From Sanderia malayensis (Eukaryota; Cnidaria; Scyphozoa; Semaeostomeae; Pelagiidae): a DNA stretch of 64,000 nucleotides. Shown here piece by piece: positions 30,489-42,700 of the stretch. Made by a program: the position numbers and the translations under genes. The stretch's first letter is position 1; every line of letters starts with the position of its first letter. The stretch is taken from NCBI GenBank assembly GCA_013076295.1, contig RQOL01000915.1, positions 496,001 through 560,000 of the forward strand. Reading direction: 5' to 3'. The notes under the pieces were generated by a model, which searched no databases, had not been told where the DNA came from, and saw only the letters and a list, made by a program, of their open reading frames with translations.

Positions 30489-32212
30489 AGTGCCTCTACA
30501 CCTTATTTTTTTATTCTTTACATCGATAAAACTTTCTTTGCTGATTTTAGATCTGAAAATATTTTTTAAATCTAAGGTATAGTTAACGAGTTATAACGTG
30601 GTGAAGTGTCAATATTTCGCCATTTTCGCCATTTTTTTGGTTGACTTTTAGGACTGGGTCGAGCCAACTATGACATCATAGTTAAGCCTAGTTGTGCCCC
30701 GTTCATTTTCCCGTACTGAAGCAACAAATCTGACATCGATTTTCTCTCACACGATGGGCTTCATATTTGTTTTTTTGACTTTGATGATAAGAAACAGGTT
30801 GGCGCATAATGGCATTTGAGTTTGAAAGGCTTGCGATGTGTTTGTAGCTGTGGGAAGGAATTACAAAATTCCCATGTAGTGCCTGCTTGTTGTGCTCAGT
30901 GGCGGCGGGTGTAGGCCTACATTCAGTATCATAAGTGTTTGCGCTTTGGCGTATCTGTCTCGTTGTGTATTTGTGGTTATTTGTGCAACGTTGGTGATCA
31001 GAATTGAATAGAAAGTTTCCATCAATTAACATTGTTAGTCGGATAGTAGCTCATGACAGTAGGGATTGCAGTGCCGAGAAATGCGAAGATGGCGAGGGGC
31101 TAGGATTGATCGTATCATAGAGTAAAGCATACCGATGATAGTGATACCGATGAAGGAGAACCTGATGCATTTGATCCTATGGCTGAGAACTCTTTCACTC
31201 AAAGCCATGGAAGAGATTTGAGCAAGAAAAGAAACGTTGAAAGAAAACTTTCTGGGCATTTGACTGGATCTGAATTATTATCTTTTTGTTGTGTATCTGA
31301 TGAAGTAAAAGTGTGTATCAAAATTCAATATACGCAATATAATTTAGGCCATGGTATCCGTGTCAGTCTAAACCTTTGGGGTTTGAAGAAGCCTGAAAAG
31401 ATTCGATTTTCATTTGGAACAGCAAGTGTAGAAAGTCTGCAACACAATTCCTTATTACTACACATGAATTTTGTTATTGTACCGAAATTATTGCACTTTG
31501 TTGTTTGATTTATTTCATTCAAGATGATGTGTGCGTCCATAGAATTCCTTCCGTCGTTGCGAATTGATGAAATCTATCCATCTCCTTCTCCTTACAGTTT
31601 TAGGGCGATCATCCATCCTGATAAAGCAGAATTTTGTGAAGCCATGCAAATTCTGATTTATCGGGTGTATTTCCATGGGCTAGCAAAACACATCGATATG
31701 GCATATTTTCCCAGCTTCACACATAAATCTAACAATCTTTAATCATGTTTTGATGCTCTTCTTGTCATTCCCGTCCAGTTCCCATACAGTTTTAACATTG
31801 CACGGCCTACGGCCGCCGCCACTGAGCACAACGAGCAGCCACTACACGGGAATTTTGTAATTCCTCCCCACAGCTGCCAACTCATTGCGAGCCTTTCAAA
31901 CTCAAATGCCATAATGCGCCGACCTGTTTCTAATCATCAAAGTCAAAAAAACAAATATCGAGCCCATCGTGTGAGAGAAAATCGATGTCAGATTTGTTGC
32001 TTCAGTACGGGAAAATGAACGGGGCACAAATAGGCTCAACTATGATGTCATAGTTGGCTCGACCCAGTCCTAAAAGTTAACCACGAAAAAGTGGCACATG
32101 TTGCCTCGTACCTCAAAAACTACTTGTCATATCAAAAAAATATAAACGGATTCAGAATCAGCGCATTCAAATCTATAGTTTTAGCCAATAAAAAATAAGG
32201 TGTAGAGGCACT
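30489..32212. mobile_element. TTAA-flanked element with long inverted repeats
   Basis: The ends read AGTGCCTCTACACCTTATTTTT (left) and its reverse complement (right), each bordered by TTAA (30485-30488 and 32213-32216). After about 27 matching bases the arms diverge for about 130 bp. They then match strongly again over about 285 bp (30631-30917 against about 31804-32085). The centre (about 31120-31510) has a short frame, DSDTDEGEPDAFDPMAENSF..., that I cannot assign. TTAA targets are typical of piggyBac and Kolobok elements, but no transposase is present. Confidence 0.72.
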
Positions 32213-32216
32213 TTAA

Positions 32217-33870
32217 AAGTGTCTATTTCTTTCATGCATGGTCAAAGACAGGACATGTGTAAATTATTTAGGAAACTATTCATTTACACATGTCCTGCAT
32301 AATTTTTGCAGCCCTTTGGGTGGACATGGCCACCATCAATGTTCGCAAGAATTCTTTGGTGGCCCTCGCACCCCTTTTCTCCAACTTTTGTTTTCTTTGG
32401 CCTTTGCCAGTTCTGACAAAGGCCTCCTTCTGTAATTTGGACAAAGGCAAAGGCCTCGTACAATTATGTTATAGGTTGCTTCTCCGGTGACAGGATATTA
32501 TACAATATTTGGAAGATATCAATTGGACAACTCAGCTTCAAACACTGAGGATATACTTACACTATATCTTTTGTGGGAAGTCTCTCCTCCCTTCCTTTGT
32601 TGTGCAAGGTAAATTTTTTTCTGCTGCCCCGTTCTTTGAATTGGGCAGCACATTCCCTCTCAATACTGAAGATGTCTTTGTATGTTATTTCATAGGAAAC
32701 AAAAGCAAACAATGACAGAATTTTCCACGAAAACCATAACCATGAAATATGAATCAATTATTGTGAATTGTGGAAAAAAAATTGATGATATGAGAATGAA
32801 TATATTTGCTATAATTACTTTTGCTTCATCACTGTTGGGTTATTGGAGAGGATGGTCACAGAAATAGGACTGGATATAAGATTCAAAATGAAGCATCAAA
32901 ACGTAGGCCCATCCGACATTAGATTCGGCCTAACCACAACAACTAAAGCAGTAACCTAGCAACATTACAAAGATGGTAGAACTAAAACAAACACGCTAAA
33001 ACATTAGGAGAGCTACTACCGTAACATTCACCAAGCCAGATGACAATTTTTTTCTGGCTCAGGTTTTTTTGTCCCACTTGCGAACCTCAAAGCCATAATA
33101 GCGAACCTTAAAGCAAACAAATTATAGTTGATTTTCGTTAATAAGGATAATTGGTGTGTGAAAAACAGAACATGTTTGCATCAAGCGGGACTGATACAAA
33201 ATAACAAAATATGTTACAAAATCAAAGGAGAACTGCTAAACTGCAAATACTGAAAAAACAATAACATAATAGTGATTTAATTGGCAAGTAGTAATTATAC
33301 ATATGCTTGGTGAACATAATAGTAATGGAGAAGTTCATTATCTAAGTAACATCTTTCCAGATGTTCCCATTTGAAAATATTGTCAAACTAAAAAAACAAT
33401 GTTCTGCCAACTTTAACTTTGAAAAACACACCAAGTTCAACTTTGTAGCAATGCGGGGAGACCGAATTGAAAAGGAGAAGCTGAATTAGGTTACTTCCAA
33501 CATACCCATTGTTATCTACTGTCTTTCATCAATTCTTCTCAACATTGCATGGAATCCTCTATGACACAACCAAGCATTGTTTTAAAAACAAATATTCTCT
33601 TTGCAGGTCAACAGACAGGATGAAAATTAATCTAATTAGAAAAAAAACACAAAATAACAAAAAATGTTTACTTTTAAGCCAGGATCAAGGAGATCACCTT
33701 TCATGTGGACTAACATGCCCACGCGCGATCTACAAAAGAAAATGGCGTGATCCATGCTTTTTCCTTTTGATCAATTTTCTTCATGTTATTGTATTTATTT
33801 ATTTATCAGTTTTGTTTAATGATATATTTGTTGTGTGTATAGCAAGTAAATGTTTTTGTTTGTAAATTGT
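32217..33870. other. Gene-poor stretch with one small hairpin
   Basis: A perfect 16-bp inverted repeat pairs 32249-32264 with 32282-32297 (CAGGACATGTGTAAAT). Otherwise I see no gene or known repeat. Confidence 0.5.
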
Positions 33871-36120
33871 TTCATTCATGCAAGGAAAGAGATCATTGCA
33901 AAGCAGACACTGTCTATCTCTTTTAGCAAATCTTCATATACTTAACATGAACTCACCTGACTACAATAATGTTCACAAGGAATGGCAACACATCACAAGA
34001 ATTCACTTTTTGTCTGGGGGCACCTGGAATGAAACACAAGAAGACATCATATAATGCTCATTGGCTCAGCTCACTTTTCCTCATTTCACCTTAACTCTAT
34101 GCATGTAAGTAATTTATTTTCAAATGAATTACTTAAATTATGCCAATGTATTCATCCAGTCAAACAATAAGTATGATTAGGTACTACCTTCTTACCTTTG
34201 GTGAACCTTCCATGGCCTACTGTAATTATTGTTTTTCCTGTCTTTCAACACGCGTTTTTTGCGGCATATAACACCTGACAAATAATCAATGTTGTTCATT
34301 ACAATCAAATAAATTTATATGATCATTAGATGATACTTGATTGCAATGATCTCCAAGGAATATACTCACATTCGTTCAACCAGTTCTATAACGCAAAGAA
34401 CAAGAACACCCTTCGTTTCTCTTCCTTCCCCCCATGTGTTCTGTTGTTGTTGTTGTGTTGAATTCCCTGTTTTAAATCCATGATCATCATATTAATAACA
34501 GCTAAAATAATCCGAACAGAACATCTTTCTTCTTTTACAAATACAGGGTTTCAAAAAAGTTGATTTGTCAGAATATTTGGTAAGTGTGACAACAATTGTT
34601 CCTATACAAAACCTATATTAATTAATTTTTAAATGCCTCAACCTATAATGCACATTCATATCCCAAATCGGAAGCTTAGCTACTACTTAAAGTGGCAGTA
34701 GTGGTAGTCAAACCTGCAACACAAAGCAAATAAAACCTAGCAATACAAAAGCAAACTTCATGCAGATATGCAAATAAAACCTAGCCTGTTCTAACACAAC
34801 AATTTTATATTTATGCATTGTTCTATTGTTAGCATGAAATCCATGAGTAACCTTGCCACTATGTACATTATTACCACTGTTTTGCTTTTAGTTGTTAAAG
34901 AACAGAAATAAAAGAGAGTGATGTAGGTTATAACATGAAGTACTTCAATTGTTTCACTTAGAAACATTAAAATATCCCATACGTCCCTTTCAATACCAAG
35001 CGTTCATTGCAATATATTTTAGAATTATTTATTTTATTTTGCAGCTCATCACTAATAAACAACTTTATCCAGTTAATCAAAAAATCATTCTTGATTCCAA
35101 TTTCGCCATCACCACCATTTCAGTAAAATACAGTTGCATATATAACACATTTTTATTCTCTTCTGTCACACATCTTCCAAAATGCTAAGAAAAGCCAAAA
35201 AAAGCATGACCGGCAATACACGTAGAAATAAAGTACAGGAAGCAACTCGCCGAGTTCGTGGGAATAACCATCAGCCTCATCCAGTTGATTTACCACCTGA
35301 TAATACTGTACAGGGAGCAGTGAATGATCTTCATCACTTGCAGCAAGAATGCCCTCAGCAACCAGCCCCAGAATATCAACCACTCCCAGTTCATTATCCA
35401 CAGATGCAGGCATTGTATGTGCCATGGCAACTACCTGCGATGCTTCCCCACTACGGACTATCAGCAGTTCCAAAACCAATAAGCAATGGCTTACAATATC
35501 CTGCAGCACTGGCCCCTCAACTTCAGGTACCCAACTCAATAATTTGTGCTAATCTTTTCAAAATAAAATAACTACATATCATACAACTATTTAAAATTAA
35601 CAACGATCAAAATCAAGCCAGTTATTATATCAACCAAATTATCAATATTTTTCCATCTGCAGGTACCGCCGATGGTTATGCAGTTGCAACAACCCCTTCT
35701 GAATCGTAATCATGAAGGTCAAGCAGCAATACAAATGGCTGATGTGGAGATGCTTAATGTCAATCAAGCCCAAAATCACAATGAGGTAAAATGAAATTTT
35801 TAACACAAGCTAACTACAGTTAGATATGTCCATTTTCAATAACCGAAATGCCTCATGCAATTTCCCTATTTCAGACATGTATGCTAAGTTTCCATGTATA
35901 TTTATATCAATTTACAAAATCCCACAGTAATGACATTAAAATTTCTAATAACTAATAACTAAAATAACTAATTTCATTTAATTTTCATTATTAACAGATA
36001 CGGCCTATACAGATGCAACCCCAAATACATATTGAAAATGAAAATAATGAAAATGAAAGGCCAGCACAACCTGATGAAATCAACGTGGAACAGCACATTC
36101 CAATTCCACATGATAACCAG
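33870..36120 (+). pseudogene. Helitron 5' exons only (copy 1)
   Basis: This region parallels 42.7-45.43 kb. It keeps four exon-like pieces with AG/GT borders: 34547-34579 (GFKKVDLSEYL), 35182-35526 (MLRKAKKSMTGNTRRNK...), 35663-35785 (VPPMVMQLQQPLLNRN...) and 35998-36120 (IRPIQMQPQ...). Their lengths (33, 345, 123 and 123 nt) equal those of the full copy, and all four stay open. The Rep and helicase exons are absent; unrelated sequence follows from about 36.27 kb. The encoded part is Gln/Pro-rich with no known domain. Confidence 0.65.
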
Positions 36121-36269
36121 GTAAAACAGACTACCATCACAATTGGTTTAAAATACACCAGTCATTCTCCATAGGACCATGTCAGGAAATTATTTTGCTC
36201 TCTAAATACACATATCTTCACAAGTTTCAGCTTTATGCATTTGAAAACACATGATTGAATTATATTAAA

Positions 36270-36900
36270 GGCCTACTGCAATCAAAAATAGTGATATGAT
36301 TTTCTTACATTTCATGGTAAACCTATTCGAACTGATCATAAAACCGTTTCCAGAATGAAAATTGATCCGGTAGAATTGTTTTTACAAGCCCGCAAAGTCG
36401 TCGATTTTGCCATTTCAACTGCGACAAGCGTGACGTAATAACCAGGACCCATTTCAAGTTTTTGTATTGAAGTGTATTGTAGCTTTTTGCTTCACTCCGT
36501 CTAGCTCATTAAATAACTAATTAATTAAAAATCGCATCCCAAGGCATAAATATTAAAGTGTTTTCACAAATTTTAATTTTTTTTTTCATAATTTTAGAAA
36601 GCGATTTGGGGGGAGTAATTGGGTTCTGAATTGGGGCAGTTTTGGTCGTGACGTCAAACTGCGGGAGGGCGATCAGCCGCGGCGGAGAGCGGAAGCAAAC
36701 AACGGGGATTATCAGTGTCGAGATGAAATATACTTTTGCATTTGACTTGACTGAGTCGCATATGATATATGTGTGAGAGAATGGAGAGATGTTTTCAGAA
36801 TCTACATGGACTATTTACGCTCAGAGTTGGCTTTTTAAGATATATCTGATGCTGCTAAGTTGTTGTCAGTCCAGTCTTATCAAAACGAATTACTTTTACA
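36270..36900. other. Segment joined to the truncated Helitron copy
   Basis: No gene recognised. A GC-richer patch with TGACGTCA (36650-36657) and GCCGCGGCGGAGAGCGG nearby stands out from the AT-rich surroundings and could be a promoter-like region. The same segment is present at 60.05-60.7 kb. Confidence 0.35.
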
Positions 36901-36904
36901 TCAC

Positions 36905-37254
36905 GTCTGGCTGGAACGTATGTATGTATGGGCATGAGCGCTAGCGAATGCAGCGCGCGAAGCGCGCCAACCAGACAAACCTTCGTTTACTTGACGGGCT
37001 CCGAGGAGGGAGCGAAGCGAGCGAACTCGGCTCATGTATGTATGTATGTATGTATGCATGTATGTATGTATGTATGTATGTATGTATGTATGTATGTATG
37101 TAGGTATGTTTGTATGTAGGTATGTATGTATGTATGTATGTATGTATGGGCATGAGCGGGAGCGAATGCAGCGCGCCAAGTGCGCCAACCACATTAAACT
37201 TTTGTTGCTTGGGGGGCTCCAGGGAGGGAGTGTAGTGACCAGGCCCCCGGCTAG
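36905..37254 (+). mobile_element. Helitron tail with TATG microsatellite, ending in CTAG
   Basis: A (TATG)n tract (about 37034-37146) is flanked on both sides by related GC-rich pieces (GGCATGAGCG, then AGCGAATGCAGCGCGC). The tail GGGGGGCTCC...GGCCCCCGG can form a terminal hairpin, and the element ends CTAG at 37251-37254. The next base starts another Helitron head. It terminates the element containing copy 1 of the Helitron 5' exons. Confidence 0.65.
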
Positions 37255-37988
37255 TCTATCTATATATACTATTCTACGATCACACGTGACCAGCCGACTG
37301 TGAACAATCACTATAATACTAAAATTGGAGCGGTAAAGGTGTTGCGCTCAAAGGCTTCTCTTCGCGAGTTTTGTGGGCCACGTTTCATCCAATTTCGTCA
37401 CTCTGTTTATTCCCAAAACTACTCGGACGTTTTCCCAGTAACGTGTATTTTTGCAACGCCTTATTGCTTTTTCGAAATTCGTTTTGGTTTTCGAGACATT
37501 TCCACTTTTCTAACTCGAAGATTCTTCGCCCTTTGTTTTCCCGTAGCGAGGCCTTTCTCTTTCGTGTGAGAGGATGGAGTGCGTGCTGTTCTTTCGCCTT
37601 TTGTTTTGCGTGCGGGGGGGACGTGTCGATAGCTTGGACGCGTACTGAAGCTTTTGAATCGAACAAAACGTGTTGTGCTCAACGACCCCCTGACCATTAT
37701 GGCCTCTGGATGATGTAATGTTTCTGCAAAGATCGATCCTGCGTTGTTTTGCGTTGCTAAGCATTTTCGAAACAATGAAACCCTGTGACGTTTCGCAATT
37801 ATTCGTTTGCGTCCTTTGTTACCGCGACCTTTGGTTGACAAGGAAAGTGTGCAATTCATTTTTGATTTTCGAATTTGGGAATTGGGATGGGCAGGCAAGG
37901 CAAACCGAATGGATTTTTTTCGTTGGATGGCTGTTTTATTTTTGCTGCCGTTTTACTCGAGATTTCCAACTAAAAGCTTCAGGATTTA

Positions 37989-39135
37989 ACTGGTAAGTTG
38001 TTAAGTTGTTTCTGCTTCCATTTACTAAATTTCTTTGTATCTTCTTATCGTGATTTCAATATATTTAGGTGAACTGGTTTTTAGAAAGTTTTACGCATTC
38101 TAAATTTCCAAATAATTCTTTGCTTTAGAAATCCCCACTGTACTAAATCGAATACTAAAACGATGAATTATCAAATTCTGCTTTTATAATTACAGGTCTG
38201 GATAAAACGATCTAAATAAGGAATTTCAGAAACAGCAATTTCGTGATTTCACTCAACTGAAAGCCTTCAAAGCACGTGGTGGAGCTGTCTAAAAGCTATT
38301 TTGCCCTCCCTTGCCATCAACTGGAATTTTACTTCAAAGCTACTCTTCAGAACTGTTATGATCAGAACTCTACTGGTAAGTGGCTCAGTTGTTTCTAATT
38401 GCCTTTACTAAACCTCTTTCTATCCTTCTTATCCTGTTTTCAAGATATTCTGATGAGCTGGTTTATAGGAATGTTTGCCCGCTCTAAATTTCTAAATAAT
38501 TCTTTGCTTTAGAAATCCCCACTGTACTAAATCGAATACTAAACCGATGAATGATCAAATTCTGCTTTTATAATTACAGGTCTGGATACAACGATGTAAC
38601 TCATGAATTTCAGAAACTGCAATTTTGTGCTTTCACTCAACCGAAGGCCTTCAAAGCACGTGGTGCAGTTGTCTACAAGCTTTTTTGCTCTCCTTTGCAA
38701 TCAACTGGAATTTTACTTGAATGTTACTCTTCAGAACTTTTACGAGCAGAACTTTACTGGTAAGTGGCTGAGTTGTTTCTATATTCCTTTACTAAACTTC
38801 TTTGTATCCTTCTTATCGTGTTTTCAAGATATTCTGATAAGCTGGTTTATAGAAATATTTGGGCGCTCTAAATTTCTAAGTAATTCTTTGCTTTACAAAT
38901 CTCCACTATATTAAATCGAATACTTAACCAATGAGTGATGAGATTCAGTGTTTTTAATAACAGGCTTGAATACAACGATCTAAATCACGAATTTCAGAAA
39001 CAGCAATTTTGGGATTTCACTCAACAGAAGGCGTTCTAAACCATTGTTCTAAACACGTGGAGTTGCCTAAGAGCTATTTTGCTGAATTACTATTGCCGAC
39101 TTGCCATCCGCCTGCTAACATTGTGAATTCATCTT
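37989..39135 (+). repeat. Three tandem 383-bp units with exon-like borders
   Basis: Units begin at ACTGGTAAG at 37989, 38372 and 38756. Each has an intron-like part ending TTATAATTACAG and an exon-like part of about 180 bp ending TACTG|GTAAGT. The middle unit is open over its exon-like part (SGYNDVTHEFQKLQFCAF...), the first has stops. The third is degenerate after about 39010. Confidence 0.75.
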
Positions 39136-40069
39136 TCAAGCACATCACTTTCTTTCTGGATCAGATAAACCCTGGAAAGGTTGCTTCAATTCCACTGGGA
39201 TTCTAAAAGTGCCTGTCACTGAGCGTGATTCGCTATTCAAAACACGAAAGTTGTGGATTTTGGCCTGTGAAATATGTGAGTAAATTGTTTAAAAACTGTC
39301 ATGATCTGCTGTATTTAAAAGCCCTTTTATTTAATCATATTCGACTGGTACCTGGGTGTTTAGGAGCATTCAACTTCGGGGCCTCTTTAAAATTTTCATA
39401 ATGGCCTTTCGTATTGCTTTCATGGAAATCGTGTAGTTATAAACATGCGTTATTGAGTGCCAACTGGTGTATTAAAATTGTGTATTCTTTAATCGAAATC
39501 TCGAATGAAATTGATAAATTCAGTCCGAATCTGTTTTCTGATATTATGTACTCACAAATCTGATAATTTGTTCACAAAGTTTCTCCGCATGGGGTTCGAG
39601 TTGAGGTGTTTCTGCCACACTGGCTAAAAAAGCTGCTGAAATTTCTGCATCGTGAAAAACATGGACCCGGAACAACTTGGTATGGCAATCGGGGCTCGGG
39701 TTTACATGCACTGTGTTCTCGGGAGAGATTTGATCTGTATTTTTAAAATTGTTTATTCCTTCATCAAAATCTCGAATCCAGTGGATCAATTCATTCGCAA
39801 TGGTTCTCTGATATTACTCGCAAACTTGACGTATTGTTCACGGAACTTCCTCTCTGCGTGGGTTTTGAGTTGAAGCGTTTCTGCCACGCTGAATAAAGTG
39901 CTGGATTTCTCGCATCACGGGAAAACACGGACCTGGAATAGCCTGGAATGAGAACCGGGGCTCGGGAATTCCATGGACCGTGTGTTCGGGGAATGGATGT
40001 AACTAATAAAACTTGCATAATTTCAACTGAAAGTATATTACTTTTTGTGTCCATCCCAATTTTTTGATG

Positions 40070-40840
40070 ATCGCTGTTTCACTCAGATCGAAGGCCAAAA
40101 CAACAGAAACCCACCCCAATTTTTGTTGAAGATTACTGTCCCGCTCAGATCGAAGGCCAAAACAACAGAAACCCACCCCAATTTTTGTTGAAGATCACTG
40201 TCCCACTCAGGTCAAAGGCCAAAAGAACAGAAACCCACCCCACTTCTGTTTAAGATCGCTGTTCCACTCAGGCCGAACGCCAAAACAACATAACCCAACC
40301 CCACTTTTGTTGAAAATCGCTGTTCCACTCAGATGGAAGGCCAAAACTATTGAAGCCCACGCCATTTTTGCTCAAGATCACTGTTCCACTCAGATCGAAA
40401 GCCAAAACAACAGAATCCCACCCCAAATTTTGTTGAAGTTCACTGTCCTGCTCAGGTAGAAGGCCAAAACAACAGAGGCCCACGCCACTTTTGTTGAAGG
40501 TCGCTGTCCCACTCAGATGGAAGGCCAAAACAACAGAAACCCACCTCAATTTTTGTTGAAGATCACTGTCCCGCTCAGGTCGAAAGCCAAAACAGCAGAA
40601 ACCCACCTCAATTTTTGTTGAAGATCACTGTCCCGCTCAGGTCGAAGGCCAAAACAACATAACCCCACCCCACTTTTGTTGAACATTACTGTCCCACTCA
40701 GATGGAAGGCCAAAACAACAGAAACCCACCCCACTTTTGTTCAAGATCGCTGCTCCTCTCAGATCGAAAGCCAAAATATCCGAAACCTACCCCACTTTTG
40801 TTCAAGATCGCTGTTCCACTCACATCGAAGGCCAACATAC
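40070..40840 (+). repeat. 60-bp minisatellite before a Helitron 3' hairpin
   Basis: About a dozen units of roughly 60 bp repeat CTCAGATCGAAGGCCAAAAC, then AACAGAAACCCACCCCA, then TTTTGTTGAAGATCACTGTC. The array stops directly at the CTAG hairpin. It is not coding: the long frames on the minus strand are repeats of the same unit. Confidence 0.88.
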
Positions 40841-40877
40841 TAGGGAGGTGGCGTGCGAAGCGCGCCAGCCTTCCTAG
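40841..40877 (+). repeat. Helitron 3' terminal hairpin
   Basis: CTAGGGAGG pairs with CCTTCCTAG around a GC-rich centre (GCGTGCGAAGCGCGCC). Helitrons end with a short GC-rich hairpin and CTRR; here CTAG is followed directly by T. Confidence 0.7.
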
Positions 40878-42700
40878 TCTATATATACTATTCTACGATC
40901 ACACGTGACCAGGAAACGCTCAACAATGGGCCATTGTCCCCGGAACAATCGACGTTCCACCAAACAATGACAACGTTCGACCAAACAATGGGATCAAAGG
41001 AGCCGGGCTTGATATCATAAAGGCTTTTTTCCTGGGGGTCAATAAGGGTTCAAATTGGTACCAAAATGATCGCTGCATTCTGCCGATGAAAGTAAAGCAA
41101 TCCGCTAATTTCTAACCCCAGTCGTTCGGGAGTTATGGCCCATTTTGTGTTCCGACCTTCTAGAAAGTTCCGAGGACGGAGTTAATGAGATGCAAAACGA
41201 GCAGGGAGAAGCACGTGTTTTTTTGGTTGAACGGGCGGCAAGTTGCTCGGGTTTAAACACGAATACGTGCCGCAAATCAATTGTAAAGACGTGTCCATTG
41301 TTCTCAGGACCTGTGGAGACAATTGGTGGACAATTATTTCAAGGTATTTCTTTTATTTCATTGTTTTTGGCTGAAAATAGCACGAGTTTTGTTTTGTTTA
41401 ACCTCACGTTTTTCTTTTGGCTCGAGGGCCTAACCAAAACACGAAGACAATTTTGATTTTCTCGGGTCGTTCTGGGCCGATTTCCTCCATTTAAACTTTC
41501 GATAACTATTTATTTACACAAGAACTAAAGTTATATGGCTTTGTTTTTTTTGTTTTCTTGATTTTCCTCTGTTTTTGGACAGTTTTGGCCGAGTTTGGAT
41601 TTTGCTGAAAAACACGAAATTTTCAAGCAACACGCGTGTGTTTTGCATTTGCGAAAATTAATTTTCAACCTGCCAAAACTTTGTTTTTTTCACCCAAATA
41701 CTTTCGATAAATGTTCGCCAAGCTATTAGCTTCATGTTGATATTTTCGTGGGTTCTGTAGGACAAAAATTGGCCACGTTAATTTAATTTGAAAGTTTTAG
41801 TGTCTGTAAAGTAGGTTGATGAATTCATTTTTTCACTTTCAGAAGAAACGGCTTTTAGGGGGGCGGCAGGGTGGGCGCTGGGTGGTCGCTTGCCAGGGGG
41901 AAGTATGGTAGGGTGTGTATTGTAGGGTATGCATTGTAGGGTATGTATTGTAGGGTATGTATTGTAGGGTATGTATTGTAGGGTATGTTATGTAGGGTAT
42001 GTATTGTAGGGTAGGTGTTGTAGGGTATGTATTATAGGGTATGTATCGTAGGGTATGTTATGTAGGGTATGTATTGTAGGGTATGTATTGTAGGGTTTGT
42101 ATTGTAGGGTATGTATTGTAGGGTATGTATTGTAGGGTATGTTATGTAGGGTATGTATTGTAGGGTATGTTATGTAGGGTATGTATTGTAGGGTAGGTGT
42201 TGTAGGGTATGTATTATAGGGTATGTATCGTAGGGTATGTTATGTAGGGTATGTATTGTAGGGTATGTATTGTAGGGTTTGTATTGTAGGGTATGTATTG
42301 TAGGGTATGTATTGTATGTATGTATGTATGTATGGGCATGAGCGGTAGCGAATGCAGCGCGCACAGCGCGCCAACCAGATTAAGCTTTGTTTGCTTGACG
42401 GGCTCCGGGGAGGGAGCGAAGCGACCGAACCCGGCTCATGTATGTATGTATGTAGGGTATGTATGTAGGGTATGTATGTAGGGTATGTATGTAGGGTATG
42501 TATGTATGTATGTATGTATGTATGTATGTATGTATGTATGTATTTATGTATGTAGGTATGTATGTATATTATGTATAGTATTTTTATACATAGTATATAG
42601 GGTATGTATTTATGTATATATTTATGTATAGTATCTATAGTAAGTATGTTAATATTAATATGCAGTGCTTCTATTTCTAACTTTTGTAATTCATTAAAAA
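40878..42700 (+). mobile_element. Helitron 5' head region with minisatellites
   Basis: It starts TCTATATATACTATTCTACG at 40878 and shares about 880 bp with 57345-58193. Then come the 14-bp minisatellite (41910-42320) and a TATG tract with a Helitron-tail-like piece (42340-42440), ending not in CTAG but in CTCATG. This head probably belongs to the Helitron whose gene follows at 44.49 kb, but an unrelated join cannot be excluded. Confidence 0.5.
41910..42320 (+). repeat. 14-bp minisatellite with 182-bp higher-order period
   Basis: The unit is GTATGTATTGTAGG with variants (GTAGGTGTTGTAGG, TTATGTAGG forms). The order of variants repeats exactly after 182 bp (13 units): for example GTAGGTGTTG at 42011 and 42193. 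Confidence 0.85.

Larger units (their letters stand above)
37255..40877 (+). mobile_element. Non-autonomous Helitron, 3.6 kb, head to tail
   Basis: It starts TCTATCTATATATACTATTC at 37255 and ends with the palindromic hairpin CTAGGGAGGTGGCG...CCTTCCTAG at 40841-40877. The interior has three 383-bp tandem units with exon-like structure (37989-39130), two related units of about 255 bp (about 39475-39990) and about twelve units of a 60-bp minisatellite (40070-40840). No Rep or helicase is present. It is joined on both sides, tail-to-head, to other Helitrons. Confidence 0.68.

Noticed and set aside
36901..37311. Frames rich in Ile-His-Thr-Tyr or Tyr-Val-Cys-Met (also 42170-42752, 60599-61060)
   Set aside because: They are translations of the TATG microsatellite and the 14-bp minisatellite.
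37371..37898. Overlapping frames on both strands after the Helitron head at 37255 (also 61142-61669)
   Set aside because: They overlap each other in several frames, resemble no family, and lie in non-autonomous Helitron sequence.
40268..40734. Minus-strand frames with repeated CCFG-LR-ERDS-like blocks
   Set aside because: They are the 60-bp minisatellite read in one frame, not a repeat protein.
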